NCBI GenBank assembly: GCA_017631955.1
Contig: JAGBSJ010000034.1
Coordinates: 1-64,000, forward strand
Length of the DNA: 64,000 nt
Origin: Clostridia bacterium
GTDB taxonomy: Bacteria > Bacillota > Clostridia > Oscillospirales > Acutalibacteraceae
Reading direction: 5' to 3'
Shown: piece by piece, positions 33,342 to 41,123 of the stretch
Layout: each line of letters starts with the position of its first letter
How positions within the stretch are numbered: position 1 is the first letter of the stretch
Notes under the pieces: generated by a model
What the model was told of the DNA's origin: nothing
Databases searched by the model: none
The model's input: only the letters and a program-made list of their open reading frames with translations
Translations under genes and position numbers: made by a program

Positions 33342-35180
33342 TTATTCCTCGCTATTGTAAAATTCATAAATTTTTTCGGCTAAATCTTTATTTATGCCTT
33401 TAACCTGCATCAAATCAAGAACAGATGCAGACTTTATATTTTTAATTGTTTTGAAAATTTTGAGAAGTTCTTGTGCTTTTCGTTCACCTATACCATCAAT
33501 TTTGGTAAGTGACAATTCAAGACCGCGTTTTGTATGTTTTTTATGATGGAATCCCACAGAAAATCTATGAACTTCTTCTTGAATTTCTGACACAAGAGTA
33601 AACACACTACGAGTAGAATTTATTGCAATTTCTCCACCGTCGCCTGTAATGGCACGGGTTTTATGTTTTGAATCTTTAACCATACCGAAAAGCGGTACTT
33701 CAACACCCAGTTTATCAAGAATTTCCTTTACTGCATTGACTTGTCCTTTACCGCCGTCAAGCAAAATAAGGTCAGGCATTTTTCCAAACCCCTCTTCTGC
33801 GTTTTCATCTTTATGCAAAAAATATTCATTAAATCTTCTTTCCAAAACTTCTCGCATTGAGCTGTAATCGTCTTGTCCTGTAAAAGATTTTATATTGAAT
33901 GTACGGTATGCACGTTTTAATGGTTTTCCGTTCTTGAATACTACCATACCCGCCACATTATCTTCTCCGCCTGTATGGGAAATGTCATAGGATTCGATAT
34001 ATTCGGGAGTTTTTTCTAGACCAAGAAGAGTTTTAAGTTCTTCAAGAGATTTTATTTCACCAGATTTTTTACCTTTTTTCTGTGCAAGTTTTTCATAGGC
34101 ATTTTCACGGCACATATTTATAAGTTTAAGCCCCTCGCCTTTTTGCGGGATGGTAACTATACACTTTTTACCGCGAACATTAGTAAGATGTTGCTGAAGT
34201 AATTCCATATCGTCAAAAAACTCGTCAACAAGCACCTTATGTGGCACTGTACGATTCATTCCATAATACTGTATAAGGAAGTTACAACGAATATTTTCTA
34301 CCATTTTATCTTCATCAAAAAAGAACTGTTCACTATCGCAAAGACGACCTTTATCATACCTTAAAACAGTTATACAGATATCTTTTTCATTCGTTGCAAG
34401 AGCAAACACATCTTTTGAGTCACCCGATTCGGTAACTACTTTCTGTTTTGTCTGCATATTTTCAATGGCACGAATTCTGTCGCGATATTTACCTGCATTT
34501 TCAAAATCAAGGTTTTCGGCACAAGCATTCATTTTCACTTTCAAATCTTTTATAATTTTTGAAATATCACCATTAAGAAAATCTAATGCGTCATTTATTG
34601 CTTCGTCATATTCTCTCTTTGAAATTTTACCTGTACAAACACCCATACAACGATTAATATGGAAATTCAAACAAGGTCTTCCCTTTTTGAAATCTCGCGG
34701 AAAAGACTTGTTACACTGCGGAAGCTTGAAAATTTTATTTGCTTCATCAACCGATTGTTTTACGGAATATGAACTTGTAAATGGGCCTATATAATCAGCA
34801 GTATCGTCGTCTTTCTGCAACACTGCTGAAATCTTACGATATGGCTCGTTTGTAATTTTTATATAACTGTAACCCTTATCGTCTTTAAGAAGAATATTAT
34901 ATTTGGGTTGATTTTGTTTTATAAGGCATGCTTCAAGGACAAGTGCTTCAAATTCTGAATCTGTAAGAATATAATCGAAATCGTCAACATTTTCTACCAT
35001 TTTAAGAACTTTAACGGAGTGTTTGTTCTGTGACCCGAAATACTGACTTACTCGATTTTTAAGTTTTTTCGCTTTACCGATATAAATAATTTTACCTTGT
35101 TTATTTTTCATTATATAAACGCCTGGAGTTAAAGGCAATTTCATTGCTTTTTCCCTTAGAATATTAAGTTTTTCGTTCAC
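33342..35180 (-). CDS. uvrC: Excinuclease ABC subunit C
   Basis: Makes both incisions in nucleotide excision repair with UvrB. About 612 residues: N-terminal GIY-YIG nuclease (GVYIMKNKQGKIIYIGKAK, about 20-38), UVR motif around 200-235, RNase H-like nuclease (DISHTGG, near 395) and C-terminal helix-hairpin-helix pair. The GTG at 35180 is chosen because GGAG is eight bases upstream. gph follows directly. Confidence 0.96.
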   Translation of the reverse strand: MNEKLNILREKAMKLPLTPGVYIMKNKQGKIIYIGKAKKLKNRVSQYFGSQNKHSVKVLKMVENVDDFDYILTDSEFEALVLEACLIKQNQPKYNILLKDDKGYSYIKITNEPYRKISAVLQKDDDTADYIGPFTSSYSVKQSVDEANKIFKLPQCNKSFPRDFKKGRPCLNFHINRCMGVCTGKISKREYDEAINDALDFLNGDISKIIKDLKVKMNACAENLDFENAGKYRDRIRAIENMQTKQKVVTESGDSKDVFALATNEKDICITVLRYDKGRLCDSEQFFFDEDKMVENIRCNFLIQYYGMNRTVPHKVLVDEFFDDMELLQQHLTNVRGKKCIVTIPQKGEGLKLINMCRENAYEKLAQKKGKKSGEIKSLEELKTLLGLEKTPEYIESYDISHTGGEDNVAGMVVFKNGKPLKRAYRTFNIKSFTGQDDYSSMREVLERRFNEYFLHKDENAEEGFGKMPDLILLDGGKGQVNAVKEILDKLGVEVPLFGMVKDSKHKTRAITGDGGEIAINSTRSVFTLVSEIQEEVHRFSVGFHHKKHTKRGLELSLTKIDGIGERKAQELLKIFKTIKNIKSASVLDLMQVKGINKDLAEKIYEFYNSEE

Positions 35181-35238
35181 AGCAATCACTCCTTTCGTCT
35201 GTTTTTACTATAATACCACAAATATATAAAAAAATAAA

Positions 35239-35263
35239 GCACATCGTAACTAATACGATGCGC
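35239..35263 (-). terminator. Terminator after HPr gene
   Basis: A 10-bp stem with one mismatch (35239-35248 with 35254-35263, core CATCGTA), followed on the minus strand by a T-rich run (TTTATTTTTTTAT). Confidence 0.8.
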
Positions 35264-35281
35264 CTTGTTTGTTACATTTAA

Positions 35282-35545
35282 TTATTCAGCAAAACCTGAT
35301 TCAACAAGTTTTACAAGTTCATCAACTGCTGTTTCTTCGTCAGGACCGCCTGCAAGAATACGGATTGTTGTACCACCCATAATGCCGAGTGAAAGAACGC
35401 CAAGAAGACTCTTTGCATTTACTCTTCTATCTTCTTTTTCAACCCAGATTGATGATTTGAACTCATTTGCTTTCTGAATAAAGAAAGTTGCTGGACGAGC
35501 ATGTAAGCCAACCTGATTTTTAACTTCAACATCTTTACTATACAT
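35282..35545 (-). CDS. ptsH: HPr phosphocarrier protein
   Basis: Phosphocarrier of the sugar phosphotransferase system and, in Gram-positives, a catabolite-repression signal. 87 residues with the active H15 in VGLHARPA and the regulatory serine in NAKSLLGVLSLG (about 46), so both functions are possible; Crh would lack the histidine. No enzyme I gene is adjacent. It is a single-gene unit with its own promoter and terminator. An EIIC-like protein elsewhere in the window could be a distant user. Confidence 0.93.
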   Translation of the reverse strand: MYSKDVEVKNQVGLHARPATFFIQKANEFKSSIWVEKEDRRVNAKSLLGVLSLGIMGGTTIRILAGGPDEETAVDELVKLVESGFAE

Positions 35546-35609
35546 AATTCATTCTCCCAAATGATAAATTTTTAAGAACAACAGATAGAAACACCTTTGT
35601 TACTAATAT

Positions 35610-35637
35610 ATTATACCACAAATCTTGTCCTCGTCAA
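35610..35637 (-). promoter_or_regulatory. Promoter of the HPr gene
   Basis: Minus strand TTGACG (35632-35637), 16-base spacer ending TGTGG, TATAAT (35610-35615), giving a leader of about 60 bases. The rest of the gap up to 35767 is AT-rich, with no other feature. Confidence 0.7.
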
Positions 35638-35767
35638 CGAAAAACAACTTACTTTTTAACTCAACAGAATATTTCAGTTATAAAAACAAAAACAAGAAAA
35701 TTTCTACATTCTAGTTTGTATATTTTGACAATATATAATAATTTTTTTGTGTAATATCAATATTTTT

Positions 35768-36805
35768 TTAATTATTAACTCTGTGTTGAATCGGCGGAGT
35801 AGATGTTGTTATAACACCTAACTTAAAACCGCAACTCTTATAATACTCAATAATCTTTGGTAATGCATCACGAGTTGTTTTCTTTGTATCGTGCATAAGT
35901 ACAATAACGGTTGATGCTGATTTAGAATATTGACTACAGAAATTCAACTGTTTCTGCACTGTATTGGCACCATCAGCATCGCCATTTGAACAGTTCCAGT
36001 CGAAATACACATAACCCTGTTGTTTTACAGATTTTGTAAGACGTGACATTATACCCTTTGAATACTTTCTGCTTACTGTATTACTTGCGCCACCAGGGAA
36101 ACGCATGATTTTTGTACGGACACCAGTCTGTTCAAACACTAAATCTGAAATCTTATTAAGGTCATTGAAATATGCAGTATCTGACTTATAAATTTTAGCA
36201 TAATCATGTGAATATGTGTGAAGACCGATACTATGACCACGATTAACTATATCTTTCATTAGATAGTTATATTTACCGCCATTTTTAACAAAAAAAGTCG
36301 CCTTAACACCGTATTTATCGAGAGTATCGAGAATTTGCGGTGTATAAGACGATGGTCCATCATCAAATGTTAAATAAACAGTTTTTCCTGTAGACGGTGT
36401 AGGTTTAGGAATTACTACCGGTCCGCTTTGCACATTATTACTTTTTGTTGTAGATGGTTTCTTTTTTGCCGCAAGTTGTTTATTAAGGTCTTTGATTTTT
36501 TTATTAAGTTCATCAACCTTACTTTGATTTTCCTTACTCTGTTTCTCATATTGTTGACTAAAAGATTCTGCCTGACTGCTATTTTCTTCTTTAAGAGATT
36601 CGTTAGCAGAAACTTGTTCGTCAAGCATTGATTGACCTTCATCAAGTTTATCATTCAACTGGGCAATTTGTTTATTACTGTTATGGTATTTAACGCCAAG
36701 CACAACACAAGTTGCCGCCGATACAATAAAGAGTACCGACAGTAATATTACTATTAATTTGAAAACTTTTGCTTTGCTCATTGTTTTTTCCATTCTTTTT
36801 GCCAT
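35768..36805 (-). CDS. Polysaccharide deacetylase (NodB domain) with coiled coil
   Basis: A membrane-anchored extracellular enzyme of up to 345 residues. A basic N-terminus and one helix (about 15-38) lead into a coiled coil (about 42-115), a Thr/Pro/Lys linker and the NodB domain (about 140-335) with LTFDDGPS, HTYSHD (metal histidines) and RFPGGAS. It probably removes acetyl groups from peptidoglycan GlcNAc or MurNAc. The start is uncertain: ATG at 36805 lacks a clear ribosome site, while the ATG at 36793 has GGATGG upstream. Single gene after trmD. Confidence 0.88.
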   Translation of the reverse strand: MAKRMEKTMSKAKVFKLIVILLSVLFIVSAATCVVLGVKYHNSNKQIAQLNDKLDEGQSMLDEQVSANESLKEENSSQAESFSQQYEKQSKENQSKVDELNKKIKDLNKQLAAKKKPSTTKSNNVQSGPVVIPKPTPSTGKTVYLTFDDGPSSYTPQILDTLDKYGVKATFFVKNGGKYNYLMKDIVNRGHSIGLHTYSHDYAKIYKSDTAYFNDLNKISDLVFEQTGVRTKIMRFPGGASNTVSRKYSKGIMSRLTKSVKQQGYVYFDWNCSNGDADGANTVQKQLNFCSQYSKSASTVIVLMHDTKKTTRDALPKIIEYYKSCGFKLGVITTSTPPIQHRVNN

Positions 36806-36861
36806 CCGAATAAATTTATATATTTATTTTATAACAACAATTTACAAAATTCAACATTAAT

Positions 36862-37593
36862 TTAAGAATTTTTCTGTTTTTCCAGAAATTTCTTATCACT
36901 ATCTGTGAGCTCTGCTTTTTCCAGCATATCGGGGCGATATTTCTGCGTCATTAATAATGACTGCTCACGACGCCATTTATCAACATTTTCGTGATGTCCC
37001 GACATTAAAACATCAGGCACAGTCATTCCATTCCACTCATATGGGCGAGTGTACTGTGGGTATTCTAAAAGTCCATTATAATGACTTTCAAGTTCTTTTG
37101 CCTCGTCATTAGGCAAAACGCCTTCTAACATTCTTGAGATTGAATCCGCAAGAACTAATGCCGGCAATTCGCCACCTGTAAGCACATAATCACCTATTGA
37201 AATCTGTTCATCAACAAGAGAGTCTATAACTCGTTGGTCAACACCCTCATAATGACCACAAAGAATGGTTATTTCAGGCATCAGCGCCAACTCTTTTACT
37301 TTATTCTGAGTAAGCACTTCACCACAAGGTGACATATATATAAGGTGATTTTTATTATCACTTTTTTCGCAGATTGCCTTATAACAATCGTGGATTGGTT
37401 GAGTCTGCATAAGCATACCCATACCGCCACCATAAGGTGCATCATCAACTCTACGGTGTTTATCTTTAGTATAATCTCTTATATTTATACAATTTATTTC
37501 TACTAATCCCTTTTCCCTTGCACGCCCGATAATACTTTCAGAAAGTACTGTTTCACACATTTCTGGGAAAAGTGTCATTATGTTAATTTTCAT
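36862..37593 (-). CDS. trmD: tRNA (guanine-37-N1)-methyltransferase TrmD
   Basis: Methylates G37 of tRNAs to keep the reading frame. The 243-residue SPOUT enzyme has LFPEM at the N-terminus, the knot motif ILCGHYEGVDQRV (about 108-120) and ISIGDYVLTGGELP (about 130-143). The ATG at 37593 overlaps the rimM end by 11 bases. The rplS gene that usually follows is absent here. Confidence 0.97.
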   Translation of the reverse strand: MKINIMTLFPEMCETVLSESIIGRAREKGLVEINCINIRDYTKDKHRRVDDAPYGGGMGMLMQTQPIHDCYKAICEKSDNKNHLIYMSPCGEVLTQNKVKELALMPEITILCGHYEGVDQRVIDSLVDEQISIGDYVLTGGELPALVLADSISRMLEGVLPNDEAKELESHYNGLLEYPQYTRPYEWNGMTVPDVLMSGHHENVDKWRREQSLLMTQKYRPDMLEKAELTDSDKKFLEKQKNS

Positions 37594-38098
37594 CGTCAAA
37601 AAGTCCTTTTATAGGATTAATTTTTATAACTCCCTCTTCAACATCAACAGACACAATTACCTGTTTAATTGCGGGAATAAGCACTTCGCCTTTTTCAGTT
37701 TTAATATGCCACACGTCATTTGCACCTGTTTCGCTTACATCACAAATTGTGCCTAATTCTTTGCCTGTATTTTCGTCAATTACAGTACAATCAAAAAGTT
37801 CCTGAATAAACCAAGTGCCTTTAGGGAGTTTTGCGTCGCTTCGTTTCATATAAAGAACCTTGTTTTTTAATGCCTTTGCTTTATCAATATCGTCAAATCC
37901 ATCAAGCAACAAGATTGCCACATTACCGTGTGGTCGAGCTGAAACTACTTTTATACTATTTTCGCCCTTGTTATCGAAATACAAAGTTTTAAATTTTTTT
38001 ACAAAATCAGGAGTATCACACCAAGGATTAAAACGCACTTCGCCTTTAATGCCGTGAGTTGATACAATCTGACCTAATTCTAAATATTCTTTAATCAT
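37583..38098 (-). CDS. rimM: Ribosome maturation factor RimM
   Basis: Helps 30S head assembly near S19 and S13. 171 residues: N-terminal RimM beta barrel (LELGQIVSTHGIKGEVRFNPW) and C-terminal PRC-barrel domain (about 95-170, VLIPAIKQVIVSVDVEEG). AAGGTG precedes the ATG at 38098; longer frames enter the terminator region. Overlaps trmD. Confidence 0.95.
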   Translation of the reverse strand: MIKEYLELGQIVSTHGIKGEVRFNPWCDTPDFVKKFKTLYFDNKGENSIKVVSARPHGNVAILLLDGFDDIDKAKALKNKVLYMKRSDAKLPKGTWFIQELFDCTVIDENTGKELGTICDVSETGANDVWHIKTEKGEVLIPAIKQVIVSVDVEEGVIKINPIKGLFDDEN

Positions 38099-38147
38099 AA
38101 TTAGCACCTTTTTAATGGTGGCATAAACCCACCTTACATTGCAAAAA

Positions 38148-38173
38148 GGCAGACAAGTGCAAAACCGTCTGCC
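38148..38173 (-). terminator. Terminator-like hairpin between khpA and rimM
   Basis: Perfect 7-bp stem GGCAGAC (38148-38154) with GTCTGCC (38167-38173). Five T follow on the minus strand. It would partly separate ylxM-ffh-rpsP-khpA from rimM-trmD. Confidence 0.7.
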
Positions 38174-38186
38174 TAAGTTGCAATAA

Positions 38187-38420
38187 TTAGTCGATATCGA
38201 CCTGGACTTTTTCGCCTGTGCGTGTAGCACCTGCTTTAACTACTGTTCTGATTGCTTTTGCAATTCTGCCCTGTTTGCCGATTACTCTGCCCATATCTTC
38301 TTCGTCAACGTGAAGATGATACACTACGATACCACGCTCGTCAACTTCGTCAACTGTAACAGAAACAGCATCAGGATTTGAAACAAGTCCTTTTACGATT
38401 GTAATAAGAAGTTCCTGCAT
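38187..38420 (-). CDS. khpA: KH-domain RNA-binding protein KhpA
   Basis: A 77-residue KH protein that in Gram-positives pairs with KhpB (Jag/EloR) and binds many RNAs. The RNA-binding loop GRVIGKQGRIAKAI (about 45-58) is intact. It lies between rpsP and rimM as in other Firmicutes (ylqC). Confidence 0.94.
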   Translation of the reverse strand: MQELLITIVKGLVSNPDAVSVTVDEVDERGIVVYHLHVDEEDMGRVIGKQGRIAKAIRTVVKAGATRTGEKVQVDID

Positions 38421-38437
38421 TTCTTCAAAAACCTTTC

Positions 38438-38683
38438 TTATTTAATAACGCCGCTCTTCTTAAGGATTACCTTAACTGTGTCAGTTGGCTGAGCGCCATT
38501 TTTGAGCCACTGCTCTGCTTTTTCTACGTCAATCTTGATTTCAGCAGGGTCTTTCATTGGGTTGTAAGTACCAATTTCTTCAATGAATCTGCCGTCACGT
38601 GGGTAACGAGAATCTGCAACTACTACTCTGTAGAAAGGAGCTCTTTTAGCACCCATTCTGCGAAGTCTCATCTTAACTGCCAT
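38438..38683 (-). CDS. rpsP: 30S ribosomal protein S16
   Basis: Small-subunit structural protein, 81 residues from the ATG at 38683, which has GGAGGA upstream. [20 protein letters not shown] and [18 protein letters not shown] are S16 signatures. Lies between ffh and khpA. Confidence 0.97.
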   Translation of the reverse strand: MAVKMRLRRMGAKRAPFYRVVVADSRYPRDGRFIEEIGTYNPMKDPAEIKIDVEKAEQWLKNGAQPTDTVKVILKKSGVIK

Positions 38684-38742
38684 TTTTGTTTCCTCCAAAA
38701 TATATAAAAATTTTTATTATAAACACTTTTGTGTTTTAACCA

Positions 38743-40119
38743 TTACATTGGGAAGCCGCCGAAGCCACCCATTCCACCCATGCCGTTGCCGCCACCGGTG
38801 AGTCCCATACGTTTCATTTTACGTTTCATACTGCCTGAATTCATTTGTTTGAACATTTTCTGCATTTGGCGGTACTGATTGAGAAGACGGTTAACATCTT
38901 CAACCTGCATTCCGCACCCTGCTGCAATTCTACGTTTACGTGATGGGTTTATAACATCAGGATTTCTGCGTTCCTTAACTGTCATTGACTGAATAATTGC
39001 TCTCATTCTATCCAACTGACGGTCATCAACGTCAACATCCTTGACTTTTTTATTAATACCAGGAAGCATTGAAAGAATATCTTTCATACTACCAAGTTTC
39101 TGAACTTGTTCCATCTGGTCAAGCAAATCTTCAAGGTCAAACTTGTTTTTACGAAGTTTTTCTTCAAGTTGTCTTGCTTTCTTCTCATCAAGTGCTGTTT
39201 CTGCTTTTTCAATAAGAGAAAGCACATCACCCATTCCAAGAATACGAGAAGCCATACGGTCTGGGTAGAAATAATCGAGCTCGTCGAGTTTTTCACCCAT
39301 ACCTACAAACTTGATTGGTTTACCTGTAACTGCCCTCGCCGAAAGAGCTGCACCGCCACGGGTATCACCATCCATTTTTGTAAGGACAAGACCATCAATA
39401 CCAAGTTCGTCATTAAATGTACTTGCTACTGTAACTGCATCCTGACCGAGCATTGAGTCGATAACAAGCAAGATTTCGTGTGGACGAACTTCCGCTTTAA
39501 TGTTTTTAAGCTCGTTCATAAGCTCTGTATCAATATGCAAACGACCTGCAGTATCGATAAACACATAGTCATAACCTTTATCTTTTGCAAGCTTAATTGC
39601 CTCTTTTGCAATTATTACAGGGTCAGTTTGTCCCATTTCAAAAACAGGAACATCAACCTGTTCACCAACAACCTGTAACTGCTTAATAGCAGCAGGACGA
39701 TAAATGTCACACGCTACAAGCAAAGGTCTGTGATTTTCACCTTTAAGTTTTCGTGCAATTTTTGCACAATGAGTAGTTTTACCAGAACCCTGAAGACCAC
39801 ACATCATAATAACTGTTGGCGGATGGCTTGCATAAGCAAGACGTGTTTGTGTACCACCCATAAGGTCGGTAAGTTCTTCATTTACTATTTTGATAACCAT
39901 CTGTGCAGGGGTTAAACTTTCCATAACCTGAGCACCGATAGCACGTTCAGTTACCTTGGCGGTGAAATCCTTGGCAACTTTATAGTTAACGTCAGCTTCT
40001 AAAAGTGCAAGTCGCACTTCGCGCATTGCTTCTTTAACATCACTCTCTGTAAGACTACCCTTACTTTTCAATCGTTGAAAAGCGGATTCAAGTCTGTCAG
40101 ACAAACCTTCAAATGCCAT
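38743..40119 (-). CDS. ffh: Signal recognition particle protein Ffh
   Basis: GTPase of the signal recognition particle that targets nascent membrane proteins. The 458-residue protein has the N domain (1-90), the G domain with GLQGSGKTT (about 108), DTAGR (about 190) and TKMDGD (about 247), and the methionine-rich M domain that binds signal peptides and 4.5S RNA (about 300-440). It ends in a Gly/Met/Phe tail (GGMGGFGGFPM). ylxM lies 9 bases upstream. Confidence 0.97.
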   Translation of the reverse strand: MAFEGLSDRLESAFQRLKSKGSLTESDVKEAMREVRLALLEADVNYKVAKDFTAKVTERAIGAQVMESLTPAQMVIKIVNEELTDLMGGTQTRLAYASHPPTVIMMCGLQGSGKTTHCAKIARKLKGENHRPLLVACDIYRPAAIKQLQVVGEQVDVPVFEMGQTDPVIIAKEAIKLAKDKGYDYVFIDTAGRLHIDTELMNELKNIKAEVRPHEILLVIDSMLGQDAVTVASTFNDELGIDGLVLTKMDGDTRGGAALSARAVTGKPIKFVGMGEKLDELDYFYPDRMASRILGMGDVLSLIEKAETALDEKKARQLEEKLRKNKFDLEDLLDQMEQVQKLGSMKDILSMLPGINKKVKDVDVDDRQLDRMRAIIQSMTVKERRNPDVINPSRKRRIAAGCGMQVEDVNRLLNQYRQMQKMFKQMNSGSMKRKMKRMGLTGGGNGMGGMGGFGGFPM

Positions 40120-40128
40120 GGACCTCTC

Positions 40129-40491
40129 CTATTCTGTCAAAGAAAGTGCTATTGACTTTATCTTGACTGTAATATCATTAATTTCACGAGAAAGACCGTG
40201 ATTAAGATTGTATTCGTTAATATCTTCAGCATATTTTATGATATTTTCAAGTCCTGTTTGCATCTTTTCAATTTTTTGCGAAAACTTAAGCTTTGACTCC
40301 ATATCATAAAGTACTGCTTCTGCCCTTTTAATCGCATCGCGCACGCCTTGACGTGTGATGCCCTCATTTTCAGCAATTTCAGAAAGTGAAAGGTCGTCGT
40401 TATAATAGAAGCAAAGATAATCACGCTGTTTTGTTGTAAGGGCTTCGCCATACAAATCAAGTAACATTGAAATCTCAATATTATTCGCCAC
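40129..40491 (-). CDS. ylxM: YlxM/UPF0122 helix-turn-helix protein
   Basis: A 120-residue sigma-70-region-4-like protein, always near ffh in Firmicutes and reported to modulate the signal recognition particle. LTTKQRDYLCFYYNDDLSLSEIA and ITRQGVRDAIKRAE form the HTH. A GTG start at 40491 with AGGTG upstream is preferred; a second GTG three codons earlier sits too close to the ribosome site. A perfect promoter and a hairpin precede it. Confidence 0.92.
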   Translation of the reverse strand: MANNIEISMLLDLYGEALTTKQRDYLCFYYNDDLSLSEIAENEGITRQGVRDAIKRAEAVLYDMESKLKFSQKIEKMQTGLENIIKYAEDINEYNLNHGLSREINDITVKIKSIALSLTE

Positions 40492-40521
40492 AAACGACAC
40501 CTACCTTTCTAAAAAAATACA

Positions 40522-40549
40522 CTCTGTAAAGCATTTACACTTTACAGAG
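40522..40549 (-). terminator. Terminator-like hairpin at the start of the ylxM-ffh transcript
   Basis: Perfect 10-bp stem CTCTGTAAAG (40522-40531) with CTTTACAGAG (40540-40549), followed by a seven-T run on the minus strand (40511-40517). It can end transcription of the lipoprotein gene, but it lies downstream of the ylxM promoter. Confidence 0.75.
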
Positions 40550-40553
40550 CGTT

Positions 40554-40582
40554 ATTATACTAAAATAATATTAGTTTGTCAA
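40554..40582 (-). promoter_or_regulatory. Perfect consensus promoter of ylxM-ffh operon
   Basis: Minus strand TTGACA (40577-40582), 17-base spacer, TATAAT (40554-40559). The expected start site (near 40547) lies in the first arm of the hairpin at 40522-40549. Confidence 0.85.
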
Positions 40583-40598
40583 GCAATTTTTTAAATAA

Positions 40599-41048
40599 TT
40601 AAACAATATCGTCCCAATCAATTGAACCACCTGAAACTACAACTGGTTTCTTTTTAGTTGTTGACTCTTCTGTATCTGTATTTTCTGAGTCGCTTGATGG
40701 CTCAGTTGTTGTAGTTTTAGTAGTTGTTTTGGTTGTTGTGTTATCTTTATTTGGTTAAGTTGTAGTTGTTGTATTATCTTTATCAGCTTTTGTTGTAGTA
40801 GTTGTTGTCTGTGTAACAAGTGATGTAATGTCATCATAGAAACCATCTTTATCAGTTGTAACAGGAATCTTGTCACCATCAACATTAGTTACGAATTCGT
40901 TACCTTCTTTATCCTTGAATACTTCGATTACATCGCCGTCTTCAACAGGAACTGTATAACTTAACTCATAATCGTCTTTTTTGCAAGCTGAAAATACAAC
41001 TGCGACCGCCATCAACAAAAGTGCTGCGACAATAATTTTTTTACTCAT
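40599..41048 (-). pseudogene. Thr-rich lipoprotein interrupted by an in-frame stop
   Basis: The frame starts with a lipoprotein signal (MSKKIIVAALLLMAVAVVFSAC, lipidated C22) and a small domain (about 25-80), then a Thr-rich linker. A TAA at 40755-40757 ends it after 97 residues. The same frame stays open for 51 more codons: Thr/Lys/Asp/Glu linker and a C-terminus reading VVVSGGSIDWDDIV, with its own stop at 40599. The stop sits where an 11-codon repeat (K-x-x-KDNTTT-x-T) would have Lys, so one A-to-T change of AAA explains it. Either a recent nonsense mutation or a truncated but exported protein. Promoter at 41089-41117. Confidence 0.75.
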
Positions 41049-41088
41049 TATGTAAATCCCCTTTCGGATTGTTAATTTGATTTATTCC

Positions 41089-41117
41089 ATATTACCATAT
41101 CTTTTATATTTTTGCAA
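41089..41117 (-). promoter_or_regulatory. Promoter of the Thr-rich lipoprotein gene
   Basis: Minus strand TTGCAA (41112-41117), 17-base spacer ending TGG, TAATAT (41089-41094), directly past mutS2. Confidence 0.55.
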
Positions 41118-41123
41118 TATGTT

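Noticed and set aside
38111..38137. Hairpin GGTGG/CCACC just before rimM
   Set aside because: Only five pairs, does not cover the AAGGTG ribosome site and has no T run; too weak to call.
40681..40830. Short repeated GTT/TGT blocks resembling an array
   Set aside because: They are Thr codon repeats in a protein linker, without constant repeats and unique spacers, so not CRISPR.
40637..40885. Minus-strand frame coding a Gln/Leu-rich 82-residue peptide
   Set aside because: It is the shifted frame of the ACA/ACT-rich linker of the interrupted lipoprotein; low complexity, no ribosome site.
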